From Cerrena zonata (Eukaryota; Basidiomycota; Agaricomycetes; Polyporales; Cerrenaceae): a stretch of DNA of 64,000 nt. Below the pieces are notes generated by a model. That model was given only the letters and a program-made list of their open reading frames with translations. It did not search any database and was not told the origin of the DNA. Below are positions 24,178-36,488 of this stretch, piece by piece (the first letter of the stretch is position 1; each line of letters begins with the position of its first letter). The translations under genes were made by a program, and so were the position numbers. Where the stretch lies: NCBI GenBank assembly GCA_038087015.1, contig JASBNA010000001.1, positions 310,001-374,000 of the forward strand, read 5' to 3'.

Positions 24178-26359
24178 TCAAGCAGAGCTGTGGAATTTGA
24201 CAGTAGCATGGGTATGGCTCTTCAACCATCCCTTGAAAGCCACAACACTCAACGTCCAGCAGAACGCCAAACACGTTATAGCGACGGCGACGTTGAGGAA
24301 CATCATCATGTCATCGTGACCCTGCCTCATTGCAGCAATCGTCAGCTCTTCTGTCGAGAACATGAACATCAGACCTCCACAAGCGAGGAAGAACGACGCC
24401 AATGCTTCCGTAGGTGGTCGTGAAGGGAGTATAGAACGGGGAGGACCGAGCCACAGGAAGAAGTATGTCAGACAACGGAGGACGGCGAATGCACTGAGGA
24501 GGTATCCCCATAGCATGTGGATTTGCACTTGGAACACATATGTTTGGAAATGTGCGCTCATGGCAGCACCGGTAATACCAATACAAAGAGCTGGGAATGG
24601 GTTGAAGCTCGCGATGTACGTCGGTGGTTCAGCAACAGCTTCCGATGTGCGAACAGATGGTGGCATGGCAGCAGTTGCGCCCGAAGCCAACAATCGACGG
24701 ATTCGTTTGGATTCAATGCCCATACCGATGAGACCGGCGAACCAGTACATGACAGCGATGGAGATATGTTGAATTTGCTTCGTGGTGAAGGGATCGCCTG
24801 GGTGTGCACCGAAACGTTCCATCCAAGTATTGGTGATGCCATAGGTAAAAATAACAGCACATTCGACGAACTCGGCGGAGACGTGTTGGTTGTTCCCAGG
24901 TGCGCGATTCCAAGCCCATCCCAATTCAGAGAAGGCACCGAGGAAGCGAGCAAAGGTGACAAGACCGTAGCACCAGAAGATGGCGCCCTCTGTGAAGCGG
25001 AGAGGAAGGGAAGAGGTGTGGAGTGATTAGAAAGTGGTAATCATACAGAGAATGGCTGAATTACTCACTGATGAGGTGAGCGAGACAGCCGTTGACCCAG
25101 TTCTGACGGCACCCGCCCGTGTAATCCACGATACCGGTAAGGACTTGCATGAGGCCGGCGAAGACAAGCATACGCTCGGATGTCCCAAAGGCGATGTGAC
25201 CAACCCGCTTGAGGAAAGAGGCTTTGTTCACATTCTTCCAAATGCCCTCGTGTAAAGTTTCGTCGGAGTGTATTGACCCTCTTGGAGAGTGAGCCCTTGC
25301 AAACAGGGTTCGTTCTGAGGCCGCGGATTGAGGATAAACATTACTTGCCCAATGTGCAGTAGCGTGATGTTCTTCTTGTGCGAGTTCAATGTTGATAGGT
25401 TCGATGGTCTGGGCTCGGCGAACATGAATAGGGTCCGCTGGTTCAGCCTCTTCAAGTTCCCTCGCCTTTAGCTCAACCGCGTCATAGTCCTCGGGTTCTT
25501 CATGCACGAGATTAACATATTCCGCGCTAGTTCCCGATGCATGCTCCTCTCGATCAAGCACAATGGTGTTCCAACACGATTTAAAGGTAAACCGTTCCTG
25601 GCCCGATCGTACCGAGCGGACATAAGATACCGCCCGACCGACCAATGCAATGAAATCGAGGGCAGATACCACGCAGGCCAGTAATAACACAAAGTAGCCA
25701 TGGGGACCATGCTTATTCCCTTCGTACCTGCGGAGTGAAATGAAATAAGAGACTGCATGAGTGGGCCGGGACCGGGAAGCACGGTATGACGTCGGTGCCG
25801 GTGTGACTTACATGTTAGGAGTCAATTTTTTGTAAAGCGCGCTGAAGGCCAATCCCAAAGAGACGAGGGTCCAGAACACAATAACAGACAGCCCATGCCA
25901 AGCGTGCTTAACCGAACGCAGCGCAATGCCTGGGGGATGCGTAATCAGGACGAATGTTCATCTCCGAAGACCTCGGTTGTAGATAACCAACTACGAGAAC
26001 TTACCTATTGGCAAAGCACCAAAGAACGCAAGGCTCATGAAGGTAATGTGAAGGCCCATAAGACCTGGGTATCGTGAATGCTCGGGGTCATGATCGGCGA
26101 GGTCGATGGTCCAATACGAGGGTGGTGTAGGTTGATGGTACAATAAAACCTCGGTCTCGTTGAGTTCCAGCAGTGGCTGGACGTGGTGGTTATGACCATG
26201 TCCATGCTCATGCCCTCCGTCGCGGGGTATTAGTTCGTGAACAACAGTTCCAGATCGTGCAGCGAGTTCAACGGTGTCTTGAGCAGATAGTGCAGCACCA
26301 ACGAAGGCCGCAGCGAGGGCAGGGATAAGGAAAGGGAGAGTCCTCCAGTGGGAACGCAT
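24178..26359 (-). CDS. Ytp1-like integral membrane protein
   Basis: Four exons: exon 1 from 26359 to about 26005, then a short exon near 25930-25812, a long one ending near 25071, and a last one ending at TAA 24178-24180. The N-terminus is a signal sequence (LPFLIPALAAAFVGAALSAQ), followed by a His-rich luminal stretch (GGHEHGHGHNHH), then HITFMSLAFFGALPIG. Multiple hydrophobic segments follow, separated by a long acidic cytosolic loop (about residues 210-300). The C-terminal half has WVNGCLAHLIKGAIFWCYGL, LGWAWNRAP, AVIFTYGITNTWMERFGAH and KQIQHISIAVMYWFAGL. This matches the two-part architecture of fungal Ytp1 proteins (an N-terminal DUF2427-type part plus a C-terminal Ytp1 domain). Molecular function is unknown in the family; the His-rich loop could bind metal, which is inference. 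A possible TATATC lies about 60 nt upstream of the ATG. Confidence 0.82.
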
Positions 26360-29300
26360 GGTGTGCGCACAGGGGATGCGGGAGAGGTGGAGAAAGAAAG
26401 GAGGACAGGGGCGGGGAGGTAGATATAAGGAGACGGGCGGGCTTAGATGTGGAGGAGAGACTCCCCGGCCAAAGTCGGACTAGAGGAGGCACTAGGAGGG
26501 GGAGATGTAAATAATATGCAGAGAGGATTAGAATTATGTGTGTTATTGATACACAGGATGGATCTGACTAATCCAGATTCCAGACAAGCATTCCCGTCTC
26601 ATCTGCCATTGCAATATCAGCCTGGGCGAGACTCGGTCGACGAGAGAACCAGAAGGAAACCTGCCGAAATACGAGAGACCATGTTGCGTATGTCCGAGCG
26701 CGTCACAAACGAACCCTACCTGCCCTGCATCCCTACCTTCTCCCCCTTCTACCGCTCGCACGCCTGTATCCACCATCCAGGGTTGCACGTTCCCTCCATC
26801 GCTTCTCGAGCTCGCTACTGAGATTTATACAAAAGTACATCATTCCAAGCAGCGAGCTCGATAGGGATGGGAAGCATAGTAAGCTGCTCTGTCACAGTCT
26901 TGTCCCAAGGCCTTCCAAGGTCCACTACCAGCTGATACGCTGACAAACACGATCTACCGTAATCGGAAAACCGGACGCGCTAAGATCCAGATACTCCGTC
27001 CACACAACTCTACACAACTTTCCGCGCTTGGCTGCTCTTCAGGGTGCTGACGACCATCCTTCAATTCAGTCTCAGATGAAGAGTCGACTGTGGCAACCGC
27101 GAGAAGACTGTCTCAGACAACCTGTTTTCTGTGCTGAGCAGAACAGAGTGCGAAGATATTCTACTTGGGTCGGGGTCGATTAGATCGGTCGGTCGATCCG
27201 CCGAAACACTAGCATTCATTTTCGGCATGACGTTGTCCTCAGTCAGCTCGGGACTGGCCGCTGTATTTCGTCATCCGAAACCCCGGTACCGTCTGCAACA
27301 CCCCCTTCGTCGCAGCAAGTCGCAGCCCGCTCCTTCAACGCTGTTTTCCGCAGGCTGCCATGATAAAACCGCCCAATCTGCGGACAACCTTCCTTCCTGA
27401 CAGCCTGTTGGTCTCCTGATTTTATGTTTATTTTCCAGATTTCTACATGTGTTTGCATCATGTTCCAGACACTATCTCATGATCAGTCATTCTTACATAC
27501 GAAACCCTCAGCCCTCCCTCCCCCACACTCCCCTCCGAAATCCGAATCACCGAATATCCCTTGCAAATATTCCCATTTGACGCAACAAGAACAACAAAAA
27601 CAAGCTAAGAGCTTACGTGCTCATTAAGGTCACTACTTCTCTATGTTCGACTTTTGACTTCAGTTCCCACTGGCCACTTCTTTCAATGAATCAGATCAAA
27701 CCCATTCGTTGGGTGTACCGGTGCTCTCGGGAATTACGGACGCCCAAAGGCTGGATGACCGCACTTTAAAGCTAGTCTCCGACTCTTCCTTCCCAAGAAA
27801 ACATGCCTATACAATACGTGCCTGTACTGATTAAGCTACCTTGACTCATCTCCGATGGAGGAGCACTTCACTTGAGGAAAGTCATCCTGATTGATCCTAC
27901 CAATCCTTTTTCTCAATCTAGCGATCACAATGCGTTTTGATCTTGATGTTTGATTAGGATGATGGCGGCCGTTTTCGATGACTCAAATCCCACCATATTC
28001 CCATCGTTGTTTCTTGCAGGATCCCGAGTAAAAGGAGCGAACCAGGACCCTCTCGCGATGAATTCAGGACAAATCCAGACGTCTACTCGATCTCGGGAGC
28101 GTATCCTAGAATCGTCGCGGACGCTTGAAATATCACATCCGGATTCACTATGGAACGCCAGTAACTTCTACAGTTTGATTTGATGTCTCTTCCCAATCTT
28201 CTCTTCTCTAGCCAAGTGTTGCGAGAACTTCGGCCATCGTATATCATTCTCGGGGAGAACGCGACTTCGCAATTCTGACATTGAATGGTAGCCCCGACTA
28301 TGTGGGCATCATGATCTTACGACGTCAATTCTATTCACATTCACATAGGATGATGGCGTCATTCATTTTTTCTTGACAGTTAGGATGAACACACGGATAC
28401 TACGGCGCAGACTACGTGAACTACGCATGTATACGTTTATACTCGCACAGTCTTTGGACCGACCTTCCTCCATCCTTGGCAGATCGCGGTGCGTTCGAAA
28501 TACGTATATCTCATGCTATGCTCATCTCCGTATGATCTCAAATTTCAAATAAATATGCCAATTCTTGCTCACATCCAGGTTCTTTTCACATATCCTAAAA
28601 GACTCTTTCCGTCTTCTATTACTCTCATTCCCATTCTATTCTCCTGGGTAACGTAAGCCGAATACGCCTGTCTACTGCAATGACGTTCCCTCATGAGCTC
28701 TGTCAACTGGGACTATCGTAATGCTTGCCTTTCATCGGAAGGTATTGACGTAAGCTTACAATATCCCGGTACTAATGGATATACACTCTTCTGTATTCCC
28801 ATATAAGATTGTGGTCTGTTTCGGACGGAGTTGACGATACGAAAGATCCGATCTCCAATATCCTTAATCACTCTCGCTCCGAATTGTCGGAAGTTCTACT
28901 TAACGCGGAGTTAAATGTTTCAAGTTTTGTTGAAAATCTGCTTACTGTACTCAGGTATAGGACCGGCGATGCCTCCTTCGATGTTATCATTTCACCTGTC
29001 AAGTTGCTCCTAGTATTAGTGACGCGTGGACGAACTGATGTGTATGTGTATGACACTACTGAATAAAACACCTGTGGTCTTAGGTGTTCTGTGTTTCTAG
29101 TGCAAGATTCAAAATGAAATTGTCGAGGTACATTGCTATGATAGAACTCAAGAAGCAGGCTTGAAAATTTTAGGTTCGAGGTTCAAGAAGGCCTCTTCGC
29201 TTCCATTGCTTATTTGTAGAATGACAATATGCAGAAGTAACACTTTGTGTGACTACTTGGATCTGATCTTGGTATAGCAAATTGAACTAGAGCATCATGG

Positions 29301-29900
29301 AAGTTTTGTGTTTCCTGAAGTGTATAGAAGGTTGGAAACAGGTACGAGTCATTGTGAGCTTAAGCTTGATGCGAAACTTGCGTGGGCTGCTAATGTTATG
29401 ATTCATGAAGGCCCTTTAGATACAAGACTTTAAGCTTTACCAAAGAATTCCGGGCCCTCTAACCTGGTGCCAGTGGGTTGCACTCAGGCTGGCATGTACA
29501 GAAGACGTCGAGGATGGACAGGTCTAAGGTTAGGGTCCGGTACTCAGGCTATACATGTGAAAACTGGCAACATTCCGATCGATTGCATTTCTGAGAAATT
29601 CGATATGATATTCATGGGGATGGACATGTCGTCCCACACCGCGCCGCATTGCTCATCTCTGTTATCCCCAATAGCTCCATAACAGCCCAAGACTTTCTTG
29701 CTTCATCTACTCGATGGTCTAAGCATCTACACACCCAAACTAGGATTTCGCTTCCCCAATTTCATATCTGTCATATTTCTCCTCCGACCCACCTGACGTA
29801 TCTCTGCGTTCTTCGGTGGATCTTAGTCGCTCGCACAAACGACCAAAGCGGACACTGGGATACTTGCTTACCTCCGCACTTTGTGTAACAAGACCATAGC
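26360..29900. other. 3.5 kb without a recognisable gene
   Basis: The longest gene-free stretch in the window. Open frames are short (60-124 codons), their starts are often non-ATG, and I see no domain, no splice chain and no inverted or direct repeat long enough to mark a transposon. GATGATGGCG recurs near 27959 and 28351, which may be chance. The part from 28.2 kb onward is relatively A/T-rich. It could hold distal regulatory sequence, a non-coding RNA or decayed mobile DNA; nothing visible decides this. Confidence 0.5.
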
Positions 29901-32244
29901 CATGGGGACCTCGAATGCGCTAGCTAAGCTCCGACATTTCGTATGGGGTGAAGTCCCGCAAAGTAAGACGGAGAGAAAGTTGTTGTTAAAGATAGACTGG
30001 TTTATATTGTCTTATTGCTGCCTTATGGTATGTAAAGCTCGTTGCAATTTGGTGACTTGGATCTTAGCGTATCACCCCTTTTGCCATAGTATTTCACGAA
30101 TTGTACGTGGTCGTGTGCCATGAGTACTGTACCGGTCCACGGATATGGGTGCTCAGGAACCTGTACTGTTCTATAGATCTCGATCGCTCGAATGTATCAA
30201 ATGCTTATGTGTCCGGGATGCGTGAAGACCTACACATGCTTGGGACTGAATTCAATGTACGTATGCATAGCCTGTGTCGGCTTCACGAGACTTATGGATG
30301 GTTTACAATAGAAAATAAACACAATTTTTACTTGTGGGTATATCGTCGGAATGATACCCAGTAAGTTCAGACTTTATGCGCTGAGGATGACATGTCATGA
30401 TGTAATGTTTCTCCATAGACAACTTAATGCTTCAGCGAGTTTCACCTCGGATATGGTTCCCTTCCATGCAAATTATATGGGGAGTCCTAACATTTTGGTG
30501 AGTCTGATTTTAAGAAAGGCGCATATAGCGACCACAGAACTCACACTTTATCTTATCTTAGCACGGCCGCGGTAACGAAGGTGGAACATGTGAGATTTCT
30601 TATTTATAATCTGTTCCCAAACAAAGCTTACGAAGGATTCCACAGATTTACGCTATTCGATTCTTCCAAGGTATGGCAGAAGCATCTACGTTTGTTGGGA
30701 CACACTATATTTTGGGATCGTACGTCCGGTGTCCTTTCTGTTATATCGAACGCAGGCTGAAACATCTTACGCAGGTGGTACAAACCTGGCGAACTTGGGA
30801 AACGATCCGGAATATTTACTAGTTCGGGACTGATTGGAACATTGTGAGTGGTGCTCACTAAATTTTGCACTGTGCTCGAAACCAATCATTTCACCTCTTA
30901 CAGGTTCTCCGGAATTTTACAAGCTGCCGTGTACAAGTATGTAAACCAGACCACGCAAATACGGCTGGGACTAATCATTAAAACACTTCCCGTCAAGGCA
31001 TCTGAATGGTGTGGCTGGGCGTAGCGGATGGCGTTGGTTGTGAGTATTTTTAGGCTTTAAACTTATATAGAATCTCGGAATTCAATATTTACATCCCCTG
31101 CTTACTTAGATTTATCATCGATGGTGTAATAACCCTACCCATCGCTCTATATGGGTTCCTCATATTTCCTGATGTACCAGCTACCACTAAAGCTTTCTAC
31201 TTGAGCGAAGAGGTACATCGTATATCATCAAGAACTATAACTTCTTCAGTTTTGTACTGAACCAATGTCCAGGAACGTCTTCTCTCCTCCGATCGTCTGG
31301 ACAAAGGCAGAGATCTCACACACGAACCGCCAACTTGGAATCTATTGAAGAGAGTGGTCAGTCGTTGGAGATGGTATGCTTGTAGTCTCCTTGTAAGTCA
31401 AGACACGACTACAGGCGATATCACACCGTCTAAAACCGTTGACTTCGATAGTTCGCCATTTCAGGAGAAACAGAAAGTTTCGGCTCAAACAACTTGATGG
31501 GCCAATGGTTGAAAGCCATTGGTGGTTATACCGTCGAACAGATTGGTATGCGTTTTTTTGGTACTTATTTTGCCCAATATAAGATTTATTGAACGATTTA
31601 GACTTTTATCCCTCTGGAATGACTGCGTTTGCCATCGTCTCTACACTTGTTTGTGCTACTTGGACCGACTCAACTCGGTCTCGTGCGAGATGGCCTGTAT
31701 TAGTATACATGGCGATCTGTACTATCATTGCCAGTATTTGTATTCTGGTGTGGAGTAGTCCGACCGGACTAAAGTTCTTTGCGTATTATCTGGCTGGCGC
31801 AAGTTATGCAGGACAGGCTACTACTTTTGCGTATGTTTTTCATAAGTATATCTACGTTATAGACTGCCTATTCACGATTATCCAGCTGGGCAAACCAAAT
31901 ATGTGCAGATGATGATCAAGAACGCGGTATAGTCCTTGCATCTATGAAGTGAGTTACATCCAAACCATTACTGCAGACGAACTTGCTCAATGCTTTATTT
32001 CAGTATGTGGAATAACGTAATCAACGCATGGTGGCCCCTTGTTTTCTACCCTGCTACGGACGCACCTAGATTCACCAAAGGCATGTGGGCCATGATTGGG
32101 ATGTCAATCGCGACACTCCTCATCACTTGGCTCGTATGGTACCTAGAAAGAAGAGAAAAGAGGATCAAATCCAAGAGCGAAGTATCTCTAGATGGTGAAG
32201 ATCGTACTGTAGACGAAAAGAAATCCCACGAAGCTCACGAATAG
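29901..32244 (+). CDS. MFS anion:cation symporter, Dal5/Liz1 (allantoate/pantothenate) type
   Basis: Proton symporter for small organic anions at the plasma membrane. The start is the ATG at 29901 (MGTSNALAKLRHFVWGEV); the frame is open a little upstream. About 13 introns of 50-70 nt were joined in frame. Subfamily signatures: TERKLLLKIDWFILSYCCLM and YFTNYLDRSNVSNAYVSGM in TM1, GYIVGMIPNNLML in TM2, FFQGMAEASTFVGTHYILGS in TM4, WYKPGELGKRSGIFTSSGLI, RSGWRWLFIIDGVITLPIAL in TM5-6, the FPDVPATTKAFYLSEEER central loop, then the second half ending MWNNVINAWWPLVFYPATDAP and a charged tail. LxYxDRxNxxNAY-type TM1 plus the WYKPGELGKR loop are typical of the Dal5 family. Substrate (pantothenate, allantoate, nicotinate or other) is not resolvable. 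Neighbours give no pathway clue. Confidence 0.9.
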
Positions 32245-32592
32245 ATTCTAATCAGACTCTGACGACAAGATGGGTGTTGGGTGTGGGGAGGACTGAATTG
32301 CAAAGCACGTACTACGGGACTAAATACAGCAAAGCTAGAGAGACCCTGTTACCAATTAATTACATCATCGTAAGAAAGGCGTGAGTAGTCTCTGCACATC
32401 GGACCAGCCAATGCCAGAGACATTAAGTTACTACTGAGAAGAAGACTATTTGGGGCATTAATATTCGTGAAAACTGACATCATTAAAAAAATCCTTTGCG
32501 TGCAATTTATAGCTCGAGTGATGGGGGAACAATCCTTTAGGCATTGACCACCTAGAGACACAAATTGGTCGTCAGATGATGAACAGACTCCG
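32245..32592. other. Convergent intergenic spacer
   Basis: About 350 nt between the ends of two convergent genes; presumably both 3' UTRs. Nothing else seen. Confidence 0.45.
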
Positions 32593-34034
32593 TCAGAAGC
32601 TTTTATGTATTTCACTGACCTTCAAGAGTTTTCTGGACTTCTGGTGATGAAGATGGTGAGGGCTATCGGGCGAGTGCGGAGAGCTAGGTGCACTGCTGAA
32701 AGACGACGAGCGTGAGGACGTAGGGGAGTGGGGTACATCCTGCGCGTATGGACTATTCCCGTAGCCTGAAGGACCAGCGGCGGCCATATTCTGACCAGCG
32801 TAAGCACCTGTTTGGGGTGGTTGAGGCACTGCGTAATGATCTGCGGGATGATCGAAGGGCGATCCTTGATGGCGCGGGTCTTGGAAGGGATCAGGAAGTT
32901 GAGGAGGAGCAGTGTGGAGGTAACCAGGCTCTGGAACTCCATGCTGAGGACCCGGGTAACCACCGTGGTATGGTGCATTATCATATGCGCTGTATGGCTG
33001 CTGCTGTTGCTGTTGGACGGGGTACGCGGGTTCACCGTATTGCTGGTGGGCAGCTGCACCATAGTCAGGTCCGTTGTGGTCGAGGGGGATCTCTTGCATG
33101 TTACCTTGGTCGGGTCCTTTCTCATAGTCTCCTTCGTCTTGGGGAGCAACGCTTTCGTCATCGTCATCGTCACCTCTTCGGTGGAGGTAGACGACTATGG
33201 TTATGATGAGGAGGAGAAGCAGGACCACGCAAGCAACGATACCCGCGATGGCGCCGGGGCTTAAACCATGTTTCTTCTTGTCGTCACCACCATCTTTGTC
33301 AGAGGAAGCTGTAGATGAGGCCAATGCGGCTGAGACTGAGGAGGCGGCAGCAGCAACCTGTCCGTTGATAGTGGCAAGCGCATCTTTCAAATTCCCTCCT
33401 CCAGCGGCAGCAGCTCGTTCAGCAGGCTGGACTTGCACGGGCGAAGGTTGGTCTTGTTGTTGCTGCTGTTGCTGTTGAGTTTGTTGCTGAGTTTGTTGTT
33501 GGGGCGCAACGGGTGCAGGAGTGGGTTGAGAGAGAGGTAGAACCACTGAAGACGAGATCCGAGGGAAGCTTATGCTACTTTGCCTAAGAAAGCAACGCGC
33601 AATGAATATTTATGTATGCGTCTGGAAAGTGCAATAACTTACGTGGGGAAAGCAATAGAAGTAGGGTGACTCGGGAAGACGAAAGATGGTTGCGCATGTT
33701 GTTGCACAACTGGCTGTTGGTTGCTCACTCCAAACGAGCTAGTGCGAGAGTTGGCTTTCGCTGAGCCTGGTGCTACAAATGCTCGTACGGCCCTAAAAAG
33801 CAACATTAAACATTTCTACGACGTGTTATCGCGGAAGCAAACTCACAAAGCATTATTAACAACTATTCGATATCGGTCAATGAGTTATATCTTGGCATAC
33901 AATGAGAGGGACTTACACTCATCCACTTGTGCGTTGATCTCCCGTCTCAATAACTCTTCGTAGTCAACATAAGCACGTCTCCGAAGCAACTCGTCCACAG
34001 TTGCACGCAAAAAGAGGGCATTGTCGAATTCCAT
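32593..34034 (-). CDS. Single-pass membrane protein with polyQ and Pro/Tyr-rich tail
   Basis: Unrecognised protein. I joined exon 1 (34034 to about 33918, MEFDNALFLRATVDELLRRR), a 16-nt micro-exon (33847-33862, coding FVNNA), an exon coding the stretch VRAFVAPGSAKANSRTSS to SIAFPT, and a final long exon from about 33582 to the TGA at 32593-32595. All junctions keep the frame. It has a Gln-rich run interrupted by Thr (QQTQQQTQQQQQQQQ), an Ala/Ser-rich stalk, one membrane segment (IAGIVACVVLLLLLIITIVV) followed by HRR, an acidic patch of Asp, then a Pro/Gln/Tyr/His-rich cytosolic tail and a Ser/Pro/His-rich end. This is the form of fungal wall-stress sensor-like proteins (stalk-TM-tail), but exon 1 is not a signal peptide and the Cys-rich WSC domain is absent, so I do not call it a sensor. 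The last codons may differ if GTCAGT near 32610 is a donor. Confidence 0.65.
33847..33862 (-). other. 16-nt micro-exon
   Basis: Flanked by an acceptor ending ATAG and a donor GTGAGT on the minus strand. Including it keeps the frame between exon 1 and the next exon of the polyQ membrane protein; without it the frame is lost. Confidence 0.6.
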
Positions 34035-34596
34035 GATGTCAGTTCGTAAAAGTTCACGTATAATTTTAACTTGCTTCGTGAAAGAGAGTGTGCAATGTTG
34101 GTTGTGAAACCGTCAAGTTGGTTCTTTGAAACTCTCGTTCGTCTACCAGAGACTCCAGAAAAGAATGTTGAACCAGTCAACGAAGCAAGAAAAAAGCCAC
34201 AAACGTCGTCAACAACGCCGGGAATAGGAAAGGGTCGTAAGATGATGGAAGAGAGACAACAGTCAGTCCTGCAGTTCCCGGAGCGCACGAGGGAGCTTAT
34301 AATTGCATGGCGATGTATAAGCGATTGATGGCTGTGACGACTCCAGGATTGTTGGCATCGATACGCACCAACGAAACGCTAACATCGATCAGCTTGGTAC
34401 CGACCGGCGACATGCGCAGATGGCTCACACCCGGGGAACGTTTCGGGGTATGAAAAACAAGGTCCAACATTCAAATACACCTTCACCAGAGTTTTACTAC
34501 ACACATCTACCCAACGATTGATGAGAATACAAAAAGCAAGAGGAAGCAAGACATGCTACAGACTGACTATTAGTGATACAATCCAATGAAAACAAC
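34035..34596. other. Intergenic, promoter of the polyQ membrane protein
   Basis: About 560 nt, no gene recognised. A minus-strand open frame crossing 33947-34288 is a shadow of exon 1 in another frame. Confidence 0.45.
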
Positions 34597-36102
34597 TTAT
34601 TCGTATGATTTGCCATTCCGTTCCATGATCTCCCGAGAGGTCCAAGAAGACGAGTGAATGCATGAGCGTCAAGCGCAGCGACCTTGAGTCTGGATATTGT
34701 GGGATCTTCGCGCACGAGAGCACTGACCGTGGCTGCTCGCGGTTCCATGTGAAGAAGGGACAGCTCTAGAATCGAGAGTTAATGACCCGATGATAACGTA
34801 CACAATTTGAAACTCACCTCCAAAGTAATCACCCTTACGAAGGTGACCAGCTTTGAATTCGCGCACTTGACCATTGTCATCTTCAAACCTCTTCGTAACG
34901 ATAGCTTCACCGTCTTCGACGAAGAAGAATGTATCTCCCATCTCTCCTTGCCTGACAACAGCCTCGCCATCACTGTACACTCTACTGACGAGTGCGTCGG
35001 CAATTTTGCTTCGTTCCTCGGGACCGAGGGAAGTCAAAAGAGGAACGGAAGTCAAGAACTGCTCATACATAGTACGTCTTCTATGCGCAGCCTTCAAAAT
35101 GATCGTCCGGAAAGTGATACGATCAAGTGACCACAACGTCGAAGGCTGAATAGCCATGACCGTCGCGGCACGAGGGTGACCATACATAAGAGCCAGTTCG
35201 CCAAACGAACTACCCTCCTTGCACTCAGCGACCTTTTTTCCGTATTCGGGATGGTATCCAGGTGCCAAAAACTTCTCAGGGGAGTTAGAGTGTTGTTGAC
35301 CGTTGAAGTTGAAAACAGGTTCAGGACGAATATAACAATGTAGCAGGCCTTGCTCTACAACATAGAAGTATTCTCCGACATCGCCCTGACGAATGACGAC
35401 ATCGTTAGACCCAACATGGATCTCTTGCATGGCCATCAACACGCCCTGTTCCTGTTCCTCATCCAAATCGCGGAAAATGAAGTTGCTCGCGATGGATGCC
35501 CGAATACGGCGCAACTGTTCGGGTGTCTTTTCAAACCTCGGGAGTGGCTCATCAACGTCGCTGTCAACATGTATGGACTCCGCGCTGACCGAGGTACGGC
35601 GTGCGAAGATAGTGGAAGAAGGGGGATGGAGGTAATCTCCGGGATTAGGAGAAATGGCTCCATTTGCGAAGGACGCGAATGGATTCGGAGGTTCGGTAGG
35701 AGATGGGGATTGAAAATACATATCTGGACCTTCCATTTGGTAGGGAGTGGAGCCTCTGGGAATGGGAGTTGACCTACTGGCGTCCTGTAGCAACGCATTT
35801 CCAGGCACATTCAAGGTACCAAAGGGACTATCGCCCGAGGCAGACATACGACCCTGCGTTGGCTTGAATATGGGGTAAGTATCAGGACCAGAGGTTGGAC
35901 TTAGAGGGTTGTCGAGGTAATGATCGGTAGGGATGCTTCCAGTGACCAAGGAAGGTCGATGAGAGAAGGAATCCCGCATACGCGTCCGTTGTTCTTCTAA
36001 ACGCGACTGGAACCAGTTTGCACAGAACTGGAGAGCGTCCTTTGGTTGCACACGATGTACGTCGCGTGTCAAGTCTTCAACAAGGGAGTCAAAGGTAGAC
36101 AT
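34597..36102 (-). CDS. cAMP-dependent protein kinase regulatory subunit (C-terminal frame break)
   Basis: Holds PKA catalytic subunits inactive until cAMP binds. The frame is open from TTG at 36114; the first ATG is 36102 (MSTFDSLVEDL). Order: N-terminal dimerisation/docking helix pair (residues about 1-40, LQFCANWFQSRLEEQ), a long Ser/Pro linker, the inhibitor site RRTSVS (168-173; type II, phosphorylatable), cAMP-binding domain A with FGELALMYGHPRAAT (300-314; Arg311 contacts cAMP phosphate), and domain B with FGELSLLHMEPRAAT after one 50-nt intron (Arg438). At the extreme C-terminus the conserved GPLREIMERN reads as GPL then a different frame: one base is missing near 34632-34638. The conserved frame would end at the TAA 34597-34599; the frame as given runs on to 34497. 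Likely a sequence indel. Confidence 0.92.
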
Positions 36103-36488
36103 GCCGGAAGCCAACTAAGAACCACTACAAAGAAGTGGACGCTTTTATACTCCTTGGGAAGGCTGTGATAGGACGGCGGTAAGTGGCTTTTCGCTTGTTT
36201 CTGCTTCAGGAAGTATGAAGAGTTATGGAAGACTCATAGAGCAGCAGACGTGGAGATTGAGGTGGGATGGGATAAAGACAACGGATGTGAGTAGGGTTGA
36301 AGCTAAAATACAACAAAGAGTTCCTCGGTACTTCTAAATGGTCCGCCACGTGCACCGCCCAACATGGCAAGTCCTGTCATTAAGTTCTCGAGACGCAAAC
36401 TCTGTGTTATAATATCCGTTCCGTTAAGGTATTGGTTTATATTGCTACAGTAGATGATACACAACGTGCCCAACACGTGTCAGACCCC
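36103..36488. other. Intergenic, PKA-R promoter and FUR1 3' region
   Basis: About 390 nt between two minus-strand genes, apart from the TATA box listed. No gene seen. Confidence 0.4.
36143..36149 (-). promoter_or_regulatory. TATA box of the PKA regulatory-subunit gene
   Basis: TATAAAA on the minus strand, about 41 nt upstream of the ATG at 36102, which implies a very short 5' UTR if it is used. Confidence 0.4.

Noticed and set aside
32622..33264. Long open frames of 150-183 codons on both strands inside the polyQ protein
   Set aside because: They are shadows caused by the repetitive, GC-rich Gln/Pro/Tyr codons of the real frame.
32593..34034. Calling the polyQ membrane protein a WSC/Mid2-type wall sensor
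   Set aside because: It has stalk-TM-tail form but no signal peptide in exon 1 and no Cys-rich WSC domain.
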